Positions 48,628-57,286 of a stretch of DNA of 58,192 nt are shown in pieces. A program made the translations under genes and the position numbers. The notes below the pieces were generated by a model, which was not told where the DNA came from, made no database searches, and saw nothing but the letters and a program-made list of their open reading frames with translations. The number at the start of each line of letters is the position of its first letter. Position 1 is the first letter of the stretch. The stretch is taken from NCBI GenBank assembly GCA_964571375.1, contig CAZNBL010000003.1, positions 1 through 58,192 on the forward strand. The letters are read 5' to 3'. The stretch comes from JAFTYR01 sp964571375. GTDB lineage: Bacteria > Pseudomonadota > Gammaproteobacteria > Burkholderiales > Burkholderiaceae_F.

Positions 48628-51600
48628 ATGGCCCAGGACCTTATTACATTCTTGACGTCGAAACAGCAGACGCGACGACTGCGAGAAATTCCGTATAACT
48701 ACACGTCTTTCTCCGATCGGGAGATCGTGTTCAAAATTCTTGGCGAGGAAGCCTGGAGTATTTTGGAGAAACTGCGCGAGCATCGTCAGAGCGGTATTTC
48801 CGCCCGCATGCTCTATGAAGTGCTCGGTGACATCTGGGTAATCGAGCGCAACCCGTATCTGCAGGACGACATGCTCTACAACCGCAAGAGACGCGGTCTG
48901 TTGGTAAAGGCGCTGTACCACCGTCTGAACGCAATCCGCGAGCGCAGCCTCGAGGGTTCGTACGATGACTACAAGCTGGTGGAACGCCTGCTGGAACTCT
49001 CGTTTATTGCGGTCGAAAAGTTCAAGAGCTCTTTCGAGAAGACCTGGGATCTCCGAAAGCTCACGACCAAGAAGCTCAAGCACCACACCCGTGCTCAGAA
49101 TATCCGCTTCGACAGTTTTTCCCGCGCTTCTCACGTTACTGACGCTACCGACTGGCGCGTAGAGTACCCCTTCGTTGTTGTTTATCCCGACAGCGAGCAG
49201 GAAATCTCCGGCATCGTCAATTCTCTTATCGAGCTCGGTTTTACGATCATTCCGAGAGGGGGTGGCACAGGCTACTCGGGCGGTGCTATTCCGCTTCATA
49301 AGAAGACAGCCATCATTAATACGGAAAAGCTCAACAGTATTTCCGATGTAGAGATGCGTACGCTGGAAGGCGTAGCCGAACCGGTCGCAACCATCGTCTG
49401 TGAAACCGGTGCGGTCAATAAAATGGTGGCCGACCGAGCAGCGGCCGAAGGCTGGGTGTTCTCCGTCGATCCCAATTCCAACTACGCCTGTACGATCGGC
49501 GGCAATATTGCCGAGAACGCCGGCGGCAAGAAGGCGTTGCTTTGGGGTACGACTATCGACAATATCTGCTGGTATCGCATGATCGATCCGCAGGGCTATT
49601 GGCTGGAAGTAACGCGTCTTGAACACAACCTCGGCAAGATCCACAACCAGGAAAAGGTCCGCTTCCGTATCGTTCGTAAGGAAAAAGGCAAAGATCCTAC
49701 GGTAGCGTCGGTTTTAAGCGAAAGAATTCTCGAGCTCGACGGCAAGTCTTTCCGTCTCCCGGGGCTCGGCAAGGATGTTTCCAATAAATTTATCGGCGGT
49801 CTTCCCGCTCTGCAGAAGGAAGGTACCGACGGTATCGTGACTTCGGCACGCTTTGTGCTCCACAGAATGCCGAAGTATGCCCGTACAGTCTGTCTGGAGT
49901 TCTACGGTGCCGCAAGCAACGCAGGTCCTGCGATCTATGCGATTTCCCGTCACTTCGACAGTCAGCCCGACGGTGTGATGCTTGCCGGTCTCGAGCATCT
50001 CGACGACCGCTATCTGCGTGCCATCAACTATGCGCCGAAGAGTAACCGCGGCGTCTATCCGAAGATGGTGATTGTCGGCGACATTATTGCCGATGACGAA
50101 GAAGCACTCGACAGACACGTCGATGTAGTGAGCGATTTTGCCTCCGAGCGCAACGGCGAGACATTTATTGCAAAGTCGCCCGAGGCACGCCGTCAGTTCT
50201 GGGCAGAACGTTCTAAGACAAGTGCGATTTCCAAGCACACCAATGCCTTCAAACTCAATGAAGACATTGTGATTCCGCTTGATGCGATCGGTGCCTATAC
50301 CGATGCGACGGAACGCTTCAATATCTGCTGCTCGATCGGTAATAAGATCGAGATGATCGATGCAACGCTTGAATACCTGAAGTCTCCGATCAAGCTCGGC
50401 AAGAGTGCATCTGCCGCCGGTTTTACCGATCAGGAACTGCTTGCTCAGAGAGCGCCCGAAGCCTTTGCAGTGCTCGAAAAGGTTAAGAGACTCTGGGACT
50501 ACATTCTGCGTCACCTCGATACGCCGGTATCTGAGGCCGACTCCACGCTGGAGACTCTCGGCAGAGTTGTTTCGGCCGAAGCTCTGAAGCCCTACGAAGG
50601 CGGCAAACTGCTCGATTTGGTTCAGAACCACGTCGTTCGTATTTCCTGGAAGGAAGAAGTTGAAAAGCCGCTCAAGCGCATCTACGGCGGCGAAGCATTT
50701 GATGCCGTCCGTCAGGAAATTTCTGAAATTCATAAGCGCATTCTCAAGGGACGCGTCTTTATCGCCCTTCATATGCATGCCGGCGACGGTAATGTGCATA
50801 CCAACCTGCCGGTAAATTCCGACGACACACGTATGATGGCGGTCGCCAACATGGGCGTGGATTACCTGATGGATGTAGCTAAGTCGCTCGGCGGCGCTAT
50901 TTCCGGTGAACACGGTATCGGCATGACCAAGATCGGATTTGTCGAGAAAGGCCGATATGACGATTTCTATGATTACCTGAATCAGGTCGACCCGAGAGGT
51001 AATTTCAACCGCGGCAAACTGCGTCCCGAGGCTAATCTGTCGATTGCTTATACGCCGTCCTTCAATCTGCTCGGTTATGAATCTCTCATCATGCAGCAGA
51101 GCCATGCCAAGCAGATCGCAGATGAAATCAAGACATGTCTGCGATGCGGCAAGTGCAAGCCGGTCTGCTCGAACCATGCTCCGAACGCCAATCTTCTGTA
51201 TTCGCCGAGAAACAAGATTATTGCGACATCCCTGCTGATCGAAGCTTTCCTGTACGAAGAGCAGACACGTCGCGGCGTTTCGTTGGCGCACTTCACCGAG
51301 TTCGAAGATATTTCCGACCACTGTACGGTCTGCTCCAAGTGTCACAAGCCGTGCCCGGTCAAGATCGACTTCGGTCACGTCACCGTGCTGATGCGCTCGA
51401 TTCTGAATCGACTCGGCAAGAAGCGCTTCAACCCTGCCAAGGATGCCGGTTTGAAGTTCCTTGAATTGGAGAATCCGCTGGTGATCCGCGCAATGCGAAA
51501 GGGCCTGATTGAGCTCGGCTTCAAGGCCGAACGCATGGGTGCCGATGTACTGAAACCGATTGCTTCCCGTACGGTCAAGCGCCCCGGCTTCACCACAGAA

Positions 51601-52548
51601 GAACCCGCACTCAAGAAGAAGGTGATTTACCTCGTCAACCGAAAGCTTCCGGTGGTTAAGACCAAGACGACAGCACGAAACATGCTCGATATCGAAGATT
51701 CGACTTACGTGCCGATCATCCGTAACAAGGATGAGACGACACCCGAGAGCGAAGCAGTCTTTTACTTCCCGGGATGCGGCGGCGAACGCCTGTTCAGCGA
51801 GATTTCGATTGCAGCGATGGGCATGCTCTACGACCTCGGTGTTCAGACTGTTCTGCCTCCGGGCTACCGCTGTTGCGGACATCCGCAGGAGGGCAACGGC
51901 ATGCTCGAACTGTCTGAAAAGATCGTGACCCGCAACCGCGTGCTCTTCCATCGAGTTGCCAATACGCTCAATTACATGGATATCAAAACGGTTGTTGTCA
52001 GTTGCGGTACATGCTTTAACGAGCTGAAGACCTACAACCTGGAGAAGATTTTCCCGGGGTGCCGCGTGATCGATATTCACGACTATTTGCGCGAAAAGGG
52101 TGTAACTGCCGCCGGTGAAAAGAACGTGCGCTACATCTATCACGATCCCTGCCACAGCCCGCTCAGGGAAGGAAAACCGATTGAAACGGTGAATGCTCTG
52201 CTGCAGCCTTCGGATGAATCTAAGGTAGTGCTTTCCGAGCGTTGCTGCGGTGAGAGCGGCACCTTTGCTATCGCACGTCCGGATATTTCCAATCAGGTTC
52301 GTTTCCCGAAGGAAAAGAGTCTTAAGGCTGCGTCCGAAAAACTTCATACCGACGGTTTCCACGGCAAGGTCCGTGTCGTGACGACCTGTCCGGGCTGTCT
52401 GCAGGGTATGAGCCGATACGAAGATAATGTCGGTACGGAAAGCTCTTTCCTCGTTGTGGAAATGATGAAGAGCCGCTACGGCCAGAATTGGATGGAACAG
52501 ACAATCTCGAAACTTAAACAAAACGGAATTGAAAAGGTGCTGCTATGA
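48628..52548 (+). CDS. DUF3683 FAD-binding/Fe-S oxidoreductase
   Basis: A very large (1,306-residue) fusion typical of Burkholderiales. In order: an N-terminal DUF3683-type region (about 1-170), an FAD-binding PCMH domain (about 180-420, with IIPRGGGTGYSGGAIP), an FAD-linked oxidase C-terminal domain (about 430-810, with HMHAGDGNVHTNLPV and SGEHGIGMTK), two 4Fe-4S motifs (CLRCGKCKPVC near 834 and CTVCSKCHKPCP near 897), and two CCG cysteine domains (FYFPGCGGE..CCGHPQEG and HDPCHSP..CCGESG). This is a D-lactate/glycolate dehydrogenase-like (GlcD-GlcF-like) layout in one chain. The physiological substrate is unknown; a 2-hydroxyacid is plausible. The HIT gene follows with a 4-bp overlap. Confidence 0.9.
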   Translation: MAQDLITFLTSKQQTRRLREIPYNYTSFSDREIVFKILGEEAWSILEKLREHRQSGISARMLYEVLGDIWVIERNPYLQDDMLYNRKRRGLLVKALYHRLNAIRERSLEGSYDDYKLVERLLELSFIAVEKFKSSFEKTWDLRKLTTKKLKHHTRAQNIRFDSFSRASHVTDATDWRVEYPFVVVYPDSEQEISGIVNSLIELGFTIIPRGGGTGYSGGAIPLHKKTAIINTEKLNSISDVEMRTLEGVAEPVATIVCETGAVNKMVADRAAAEGWVFSVDPNSNYACTIGGNIAENAGGKKALLWGTTIDNICWYRMIDPQGYWLEVTRLEHNLGKIHNQEKVRFRIVRKEKGKDPTVASVLSERILELDGKSFRLPGLGKDVSNKFIGGLPALQKEGTDGIVTSARFVLHRMPKYARTVCLEFYGAASNAGPAIYAISRHFDSQPDGVMLAGLEHLDDRYLRAINYAPKSNRGVYPKMVIVGDIIADDEEALDRHVDVVSDFASERNGETFIAKSPEARRQFWAERSKTSAISKHTNAFKLNEDIVIPLDAIGAYTDATERFNICCSIGNKIEMIDATLEYLKSPIKLGKSASAAGFTDQELLAQRAPEAFAVLEKVKRLWDYILRHLDTPVSEADSTLETLGRVVSAEALKPYEGGKLLDLVQNHVVRISWKEEVEKPLKRIYGGEAFDAVRQEISEIHKRILKGRVFIALHMHAGDGNVHTNLPVNSDDTRMMAVANMGVDYLMDVAKSLGGAISGEHGIGMTKIGFVEKGRYDDFYDYLNQVDPRGNFNRGKLRPEANLSIAYTPSFNLLGYESLIMQQSHAKQIADEIKTCLRCGKCKPVCSNHAPNANLLYSPRNKIIATSLLIEAFLYEEQTRRGVSLAHFTEFEDISDHCTVCSKCHKPCPVKIDFGHVTVLMRSILNRLGKKRFNPAKDAGLKFLELENPLVIRAMRKGLIELGFKAERMGADVLKPIASRTVKRPGFTTEEPALKKKVIYLVNRKLPVVKTKTTARNMLDIEDSTYVPIIRNKDETTPESEAVFYFPGCGGERLFSEISIAAMGMLYDLGVQTVLPPGYRCCGHPQEGNGMLELSEKIVTRNRVLFHRVANTLNYMDIKTVVVSCGTCFNELKTYNLEKIFPGCRVIDIHDYLREKGVTAAGEKNVRYIYHDPCHSPLREGKPIETVNALLQPSDESKVVLSERCCGESGTFAIARPDISNQVRFPKEKSLKAASEKLHTDGFHGKVRVVTTCPGCLQGMSRYEDNVGTESSFLVVEMMKSRYGQNWMEQTISKLKQNGIEKVLL

Positions 52549-52979
52549 GTCCTCAGGAATGTCCTTTGTGTCATGCAAATGCAGAAAAGGTTCTTTTCTG
52601 CTGCGATAAATTCAGAATCATTCAGGTTGCCGATCCCCTCTATCCGGCTTATTACCGACTGATTTGGGGCGAGCACGTCAAAGAGATGAGCGATCTGAGC
52701 GAAGAGGATCAGATGCTGGTTCTGCGCGCTCTGATGCTGATTGAAAGAACGATGATCGCCGAGCTCAAACCTGAAAAGATCAATTGGGCTCAGTTCGGCA
52801 ACATGGTGCCGCACGTTCATTGGCACCTGATTGCTCGTTGGAAGGATGATGCTGCATTCCCGGATAACTCCTGGTGTCCGGTCAGACGCGAAACAGCTCC
52901 CGAGGTTCTCGCGGCCAGACAGAAAGCTGCGGATCTCTGCGGAGAAGTGATTGCAGAAAAATTCTTAACGCAATTCTGA
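52545..52979 (+). CDS. HIT family nucleotide-binding protein
   Basis: A 144-residue histidine-triad protein with the signature PHVHWHLIARW near residue 90-100 and an N-terminal CPLC zinc-type pair. HIT enzymes hydrolyse or transfer nucleotidyl groups; the substrate here is not determinable. It is translationally coupled to the oxidoreductase (ATGA overlap), a recurring neighbour pair in Burkholderiales as far as I recall. Confidence 0.88.
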   Translation: MSPQECPLCHANAEKVLFCCDKFRIIQVADPLYPAYYRLIWGEHVKEMSDLSEEDQMLVLRALMLIERTMIAELKPEKINWAQFGNMVPHVHWHLIARWKDDAAFPDNSWCPVRRETAPEVLAARQKAADLCGEVIAEKFLTQF

Positions 52980-52997
52980 TTGTTCACAAAAAAAACG

Positions 52998-53032
52998 AAA
53001 GCCGTATGTTCCGAGCGGAATATACGGCTTTT
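52998..53032. terminator. Bidirectional terminator between HIT gene and coaD
   Basis: AAAGCCGTAT pairs with ATACGGCTTT, extended by TTCC/GGAA. A T-rich tail follows on the plus strand and a run of eight T on the minus strand. It serves both convergent genes. Confidence 0.87.
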
Positions 53033-53066
53033 GTTGTAATCTGCAGTTAAAACTTCTTAATATCGC

Positions 53067-53564
53067 TTAAAGTTTGTTTTTCTTTGCGTATTCTTCGTGC
53101 TTCTTTTTCAGCGCGCCGGCGATTTCTTCATTGACCAGACTGCTGACATCTCCTCCGAGAAGTCCGATTTCTCTCACAAATGTACCGCTTACGAACTGAT
53201 ATTGGTCGGAAGGCACAAGAAAGACCGTTTCGACTTCCGGCATCAGTTTGCGATTCATGCCGGCCATCTGGAATTCGTAATCAAAGTCGCTGACGGCTCT
53301 TGCGCCGCGGATCAGGATGTCCGCCTGATGCTCGCGCATGAACTCGGCCAAAAGACCGCGGAAGGCAAAGACTTTGACGTTCGGAAAGGCTTTAACTGCG
53401 TTTTCGGCGAAGGCGAGGCGCTCTTCGAGCGTAAACATAGTGTTTTTACGCTTACTGTCGGCAACTGCAATATAAACCGTCGGGAAAAGACGTGCGGCTC
53501 TGCGGACGATGTCTAAATGTCCGTTGGTAATCGGATCGAAAGTTCCCGGATAGACGGCGATCAT
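53067..53564 (-). CDS. coaD: Phosphopantetheine adenylyltransferase
   Basis: Transfers AMP to 4'-phosphopantetheine, the penultimate step of CoA synthesis. The 165 residues start MIAVYPGTFDPITNGHLD with the nucleotidyltransferase TNGH (His16), include RGARAVSDFDYEFQMAGMNR and end with a basic tail. The usual SSxxVKEI segment reads VSGTFVREI. It overlaps rsmD by 4 bp and is transcribed after it; the rsmD-coaD pair is a common arrangement. Confidence 0.96.
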   Translation of the reverse strand: MIAVYPGTFDPITNGHLDIVRRAARLFPTVYIAVADSKRKNTMFTLEERLAFAENAVKAFPNVKVFAFRGLLAEFMREHQADILIRGARAVSDFDYEFQMAGMNRKLMPEVETVFLVPSDQYQFVSGTFVREIGLLGGDVSSLVNEEIAGALKKKHEEYAKKNKL

Positions 53565-54142
53565 TCGGCTTCTCCGGCTTTGGCAGCAAGCACCATATGG
53601 GTGGCGCCGGCCTTAAGGCGACGGACGGCTTCAAGACCGAACTCAAAAAGTTTTTCGTCGCTGATTTCCTGCGGAGATTCGAGGTAGATGAAGCCGCAGT
53701 TCTTCAGTTTGCCGGCGCAGCACTTCAATGCTCTTTCATGCAGATTGAGCGCAAAGGGCGGATCCATGAAGATCACATCGAATTGCTCTTTAAGCTGAGG
53801 GACGACAGCGAAAGCATCACCGCGGACCAAGCGCATGTTGGTAGCGTTGAGTTTTTTGATGTTGGCTTCGATTGACGCGGCGGCCTGACGATTTGTTTCA
53901 ATTAAAGTGCACTGCTTGAATCCGCGGCTGGCGGCTTCGAAGGATAAGGCACCGGTACCGGAGAACATATCCAGCGTTGTGGCGCCGGAGACATTCTCAA
54001 TACGGCTGGAGAGCCAGTTAAAGAGAGTTTCTCTCTGTCGGTCTCCTGTCGGTCTCAGACCGTCAACGTCCAAAACAGGCAGGACTGTACGCTTCCAGTT
54101 ACCGCCGATAATTCGAATTTTTCCACCGCTTTTCTTCAGCAT
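53561..54142 (-). CDS. rsmD: 16S rRNA (guanine-966-N2)-methyltransferase
   Basis: SAM-dependent methyltransferase of the small ribosomal subunit. The 193 residues have IRIIGGNWKRTVLPV and LRPTGDRQRETLFNWL at the start, a TLDMFSGTGALSFEAASRG SAM site and the catalytic MDPPFAL (DPPF) motif. Normal length. Divergent from ftsY across a 48-bp spacer, the classical rsmD/ftsY arrangement. Confidence 0.95.
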   Translation of the reverse strand: MLKKSGGKIRIIGGNWKRTVLPVLDVDGLRPTGDRQRETLFNWLSSRIENVSGATTLDMFSGTGALSFEAASRGFKQCTLIETNRQAAASIEANIKKLNATNMRLVRGDAFAVVPQLKEQFDVIFMDPPFALNLHERALKCCAGKLKNCGFIYLESPQEISDEKLFEFGLEAVRRLKAGATHMVLAAKAGEAE

Positions 54143-54190
54143 TGGTAGACTCTCAAAAAAACATAAAAGCTACTCTACAAGATTTTTAAA

Positions 54191-55123
54191 ATGAGCGATA
54201 CAAATCAGGAAAAGAAAGGTTGGTTCTCCAGACTTAAGAGCCGTTTGGAAAAGAGCCGTATCAATATCGTCGGTATGTTCTCGGGCGGTATTGTCGATGA
54301 AGAATTTTTGGAAGAACTCGAATTCCAGCTCATCGCGGCAGACTGCGGTGTCAGCGCCAGCAGAAAGATCATTGAAAAGCTCAAAGATCAGATCAAGCTC
54401 AAGGGCCTGAAGACACAGGATGAAGTCAAGGTTGCTCTGAGAGACGTTCTCGTCGAAATTCTCAAGCCTTGCGAAGCTGAGTTCCCGATCAATTCTCAGG
54501 AAACTCTGGTTGTCATGATGTGCGGCGTCAACGGCGCCGGCAAGACCACCAGCATCGGTAAGCTTGCCAAGCACTTTGCTGCTGCCGGCAAATCCGTTCT
54601 GCTTGCTGCGGGCGACACATTCCGTGCCGCGGCCCGCGAACAGCTCGAAGTCTGGGGCGAAAGAAACCGTATCAAAGTGGTTTCCAAGCAGGGTGCGGAT
54701 CCCGGTTCCGTTGCCTTCGAAGCTATTCAGCAGGGTCGTAAGGACGGCGAAGATATCGTCATGATCGATACTGCCGGCCGTCTGCCGACACAGACCAACC
54801 TGATGGCAGAACTCTCCCGTATCCGCCGCGTTCAGGGTAAGGCTATGGAAGGCGCTCCTCATGAAGTTATTCTTGTGCTTGACGGCACCAACGGCCAGAA
54901 CGCTCTCGGTCAGGTCAGACAGTTTAACGATGCAGCCGGTCTGACCGGTCTGATCATTACCAAGCTTGACGGTACAGCCAAGGGCGGTGTTCTTGTTGCT
55001 TTGGCCGAATCTTCTTCCAAGCCGCTTCCGATTTATTTTGTCGGTGTCGGTGAAACGATTGACGATTTGCAGAAGTTCAATGCCACTGAATTTGCTTCTG
55101 CATTGGTAGGTCTCGATCGATAA
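54191..55123 (+). CDS. ftsY: Signal recognition particle receptor FtsY
   Basis: GTPase that receives SRP-ribosome complexes at the membrane. The 310 residues are the NG domain only: a short basic amphipathic start (WFSRLKSRLEKSR), the N domain, then G motifs GVNGAGKTT (112-120), DTFRAAAREQL, DTAGR and TKLDGTAKGG. It lacks the long acidic A domain of the E. coli protein, which is common in other bacteria. In many proteobacteria ftsE-ftsX follow directly; here ppx is placed between. Confidence 0.96.
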   Translation: MSDTNQEKKGWFSRLKSRLEKSRINIVGMFSGGIVDEEFLEELEFQLIAADCGVSASRKIIEKLKDQIKLKGLKTQDEVKVALRDVLVEILKPCEAEFPINSQETLVVMMCGVNGAGKTTSIGKLAKHFAAAGKSVLLAAGDTFRAAAREQLEVWGERNRIKVVSKQGADPGSVAFEAIQQGRKDGEDIVMIDTAGRLPTQTNLMAELSRIRRVQGKAMEGAPHEVILVLDGTNGQNALGQVRQFNDAAGLTGLIITKLDGTAKGGVLVALAESSSKPLPIYFVGVGETIDDLQKFNATEFASALVGLDR

Positions 55124-55143
55124 GTTATCCGGAGTGGACTGAT

Positions 55144-56607
55144 ATGTTGCTTGCAGCTATTGACCTCGGTTCGAACAGCTTTCGCCTGGAAATCGCCAGA
55201 GTTGAAGGTAATCAGATTTTCAGCGAAGGAAGCTGGAAAGAAACCGTGCGGCTTGCCGGCGGTATCGACGAAGAAGGAAGGCTGACAGAGGCTAAGCAGG
55301 AAAGAGCCTTGGCCGCACTTTCCAGAATCGCAGAAAAATTGCAGGGCTTCCCTCGTCAGCATGTACGTGCTGTCGGCACGCAAACGCTTCGCGCAGCCAC
55401 CAACTCTGCGGAATTTATCCGCAGAGCCGAAGAGATTCTCGATTGTAAGATTGAGATCCTTCGCGGCAAAGAAGAAGCCCGTTTGGTTTACGAAGGCTGC
55501 AGTTTTGCACTTCCCGTTTCCGACAAGACTCGTCTTATCGTGGATATCGGCGGTGCTTCCACAGAATGCGTAGTCGGTAAGGGCCATGAAGTCATGGCAG
55601 GCGAATCCTTCCATGTCGGTTGCGTCAATACATCGGTCCGCTTCTTTAAAGGCGGCAGAATCAGCGAAGAGCAGTTCGTACAGGCGCAGTTGGCTGCCGA
55701 AGCCGAACTCGAAGGCAATATCGGTACGATCCTTTCGATCGGCTGGGACGAGGCATACGGTTCTTCCGGAACCGCAGGAGCAGTTTCCTGGATTCTTCAT
55801 GAATGCGGTTGGACGGACGGAACGATTACGAAAGAAGCGCTGACCCGTTTGAAGACAGAAATTCTTTCTTCGGGCGAGATTTCCAAACTCCGCTTCCCCG
55901 GCCTCAAGGACGATCGCAAGGAAGTGATCGCAGGCGGTGTTGCCGTGCTGCTTGCCGTATTCAATAAGCTCAAGATCAAGTCGATGAAGCCCGCGGGCGG
56001 TGCCCTGCGTTACGGCATTCTTCACGACCTTGCCGGTCGAAAAGAAAACAGGGATCCGCGAACAGCATCGGTTGAAAATTTACAGAAGCGATTCGGCGCC
56101 AGCCGTGTTCAGGCAGAGCTGGTCTGTGAAATTGCCAAAGAGCTTTACTCACAGATTGCGCCGAATGCGGCCGAAGAAGACAAGCAGAAGCTCTTCTGGG
56201 CCTGCCAGCTCCATGAAATCGGCCGTGTGGTATCCCGAAGCGACTACCACAAGCACAGCGAGTATCTGATCCGTAACTGCGATATTCCGGGCTTCTCCAA
56301 GCCGGAACAGGAAGCGCTGGCTTCTTTGGTACTTGCTCAGCGAGGTAACTTAAAGAAAGTCGCATCCCTGGTAGTGGTTAGAAAGAGCATGTTGCAGGTA
56401 CTTTGTCTGCGTCTTGCAACGATCATTGCTCATGCCCGCATCCCTCAGTCCAATCTGCCCGTCAAACTGACGGAAAAAGGCCGCAGTATTCTTTTGGTCT
56501 GCGCCAAGGACTGGCTTGCCAAATACCCTCTGACTGAATTTATGCTGAGTCAGGAGGAAGAAATCTGGGCGAAGGTCGGTTACGAATTCGAATTGATCGC
56601 TCTGTGA
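55144..56607 (+). CDS. ppx: Ppx/GppA family phosphatase
   Basis: Exopolyphosphatase or pppGpp phosphatase family member, 487 residues. The ASKHA-fold motifs are AIDLGSNSFRLEIAR (phosphate 1), VGTQTLRAATN, the catalytic-Glu region (GKEEARLVYEG) and VDIGGASTECVVG (phosphate 2), with a C-terminal HD-like helical domain after about residue 310 (HEIGRVVSRSDYHKHSEYLI). I cannot tell Ppx from GppA by sequence alone. It sits between ftsY and ftsE on the same strand with short gaps (20 and 22 bp), so all are probably in one operon. Confidence 0.88.
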   Translation: MLLAAIDLGSNSFRLEIARVEGNQIFSEGSWKETVRLAGGIDEEGRLTEAKQERALAALSRIAEKLQGFPRQHVRAVGTQTLRAATNSAEFIRRAEEILDCKIEILRGKEEARLVYEGCSFALPVSDKTRLIVDIGGASTECVVGKGHEVMAGESFHVGCVNTSVRFFKGGRISEEQFVQAQLAAEAELEGNIGTILSIGWDEAYGSSGTAGAVSWILHECGWTDGTITKEALTRLKTEILSSGEISKLRFPGLKDDRKEVIAGGVAVLLAVFNKLKIKSMKPAGGALRYGILHDLAGRKENRDPRTASVENLQKRFGASRVQAELVCEIAKELYSQIAPNAAEEDKQKLFWACQLHEIGRVVSRSDYHKHSEYLIRNCDIPGFSKPEQEALASLVLAQRGNLKKVASLVVVRKSMLQVLCLRLATIIAHARIPQSNLPVKLTEKGRSILLVCAKDWLAKYPLTEFMLSQEEEIWAKVGYEFELIAL

Positions 56608-56629
56608 TGAGCGTAAATTCTCGATCGTT

Positions 56630-57286
56630 ATGAGTTCTTCTCCGTTGGTTGTTCTTGAAGATATCGAGCTTGCCGCCGCAGTCGGCGGCAGGCCGAGGAA
56701 ACGGCTTACCCTGGAAGTCGGGGAGGGCGGTTTTCTTTTGATTTCCGGTGCCAACGGATTGGGTAAATCCTACGTACTCAACCTTATTGCCGGTTTGGTT
56801 CTGCCAGAAAAGGGCAGAGTGCTTCTTTCTGGAAAGAATGCGGCGGACCTGTCCGAAGGGGTCAGAGCTGCCTGGAGACGCAGAATCGGTTTTATTCCGG
56901 CTAAAGATACGCTTCTGCCGGGGTACAGCGTCAGAGAAAATCTGGAACTTGCCGCGCAGGCCTGTAACGTACCTTCAGAGAAAATGCTTCCTCGTATTCA
57001 GGAGGCGATGAATGTCTGCGGCGTCTCTGCAATTGCCGACAGAAGCGTTGAGATGCTGTCTGCCGGACAGAAAAAGCGTGTTTTGGTAGCCCGTTCCCTG
57101 GTGAACCGTCCTCAGATTATTTTGGCCGACAGCCCGCTTGAATCGCTGGATTCGAAATTCAGAAAGGAGCTCCTGATGTTGCTGTCTCAGTTGCCGGAGC
57201 TCGGTTATACCGTGGTTCTGACTTCTGCGGCTCCCCTGAAGATTCAGTCGGAGAAGTTGCGCACAGTGTCTCTCGGAGACTATTGA
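56630..57286 (+). CDS. ftsE: FtsE-like ABC ATPase with altered catalytic motifs
   Basis: ATP-binding subunit normally partnered with FtsX to activate cell-wall amidases at the divisome. The 218 residues keep Walker A (G40-ANGLGKS47) and an ABC-signature (LSAGQ at 143-147 instead of LSGGE). Three residues needed for hydrolysis in ABC ATPases are changed: the Q-loop Gln is Ala91 (IGFIPAKD), the Walker B catalytic Glu is Ser168 (LLADE becomes ILADS) and the H-loop His is Ala200 (ATHD becomes TSAA). It may still bind ATP but is unlikely to hydrolyse it efficiently. Assignment as FtsE rests on its position directly before ftsX and overall similarity. No frameshift is present. Confidence 0.8.
   Translation: MSSSPLVVLEDIELAAAVGGRPRKRLTLEVGEGGFLLISGANGLGKSYVLNLIAGLVLPEKGRVLLSGKNAADLSEGVRAAWRRRIGFIPAKDTLLPGYSVRENLELAAQACNVPSEKMLPRIQEAMNVCGVSAIADRSVEMLSAGQKKRVLVARSLVNRPQIILADSPLESLDSKFRKELLMLLSQLPELGYTVVLTSAAPLKIQSEKLRTVSLGDY

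Noticed and set aside
48517..49644. In-frame N-terminal extension of ilvA to 885 codons
   Set aside because: The extra part is antisense to the start of the FAD oxidoreductase, and IlvA homologues begin at MQSLEKEYL (48516).
49714..52521. 935-codon minus-strand open frame (and similar long antisense frames at 35983-37986, 7843-9780, 21908-23521 and 12727-14232)
   Set aside because: They lie exactly antisense to conserved genes (DUF3683 oxidoreductase, gatBA, gyrB/dnaN, ntrY, yidC), have no domain signature, and arise because these genes rarely use TTA, CTA and TCA codons.
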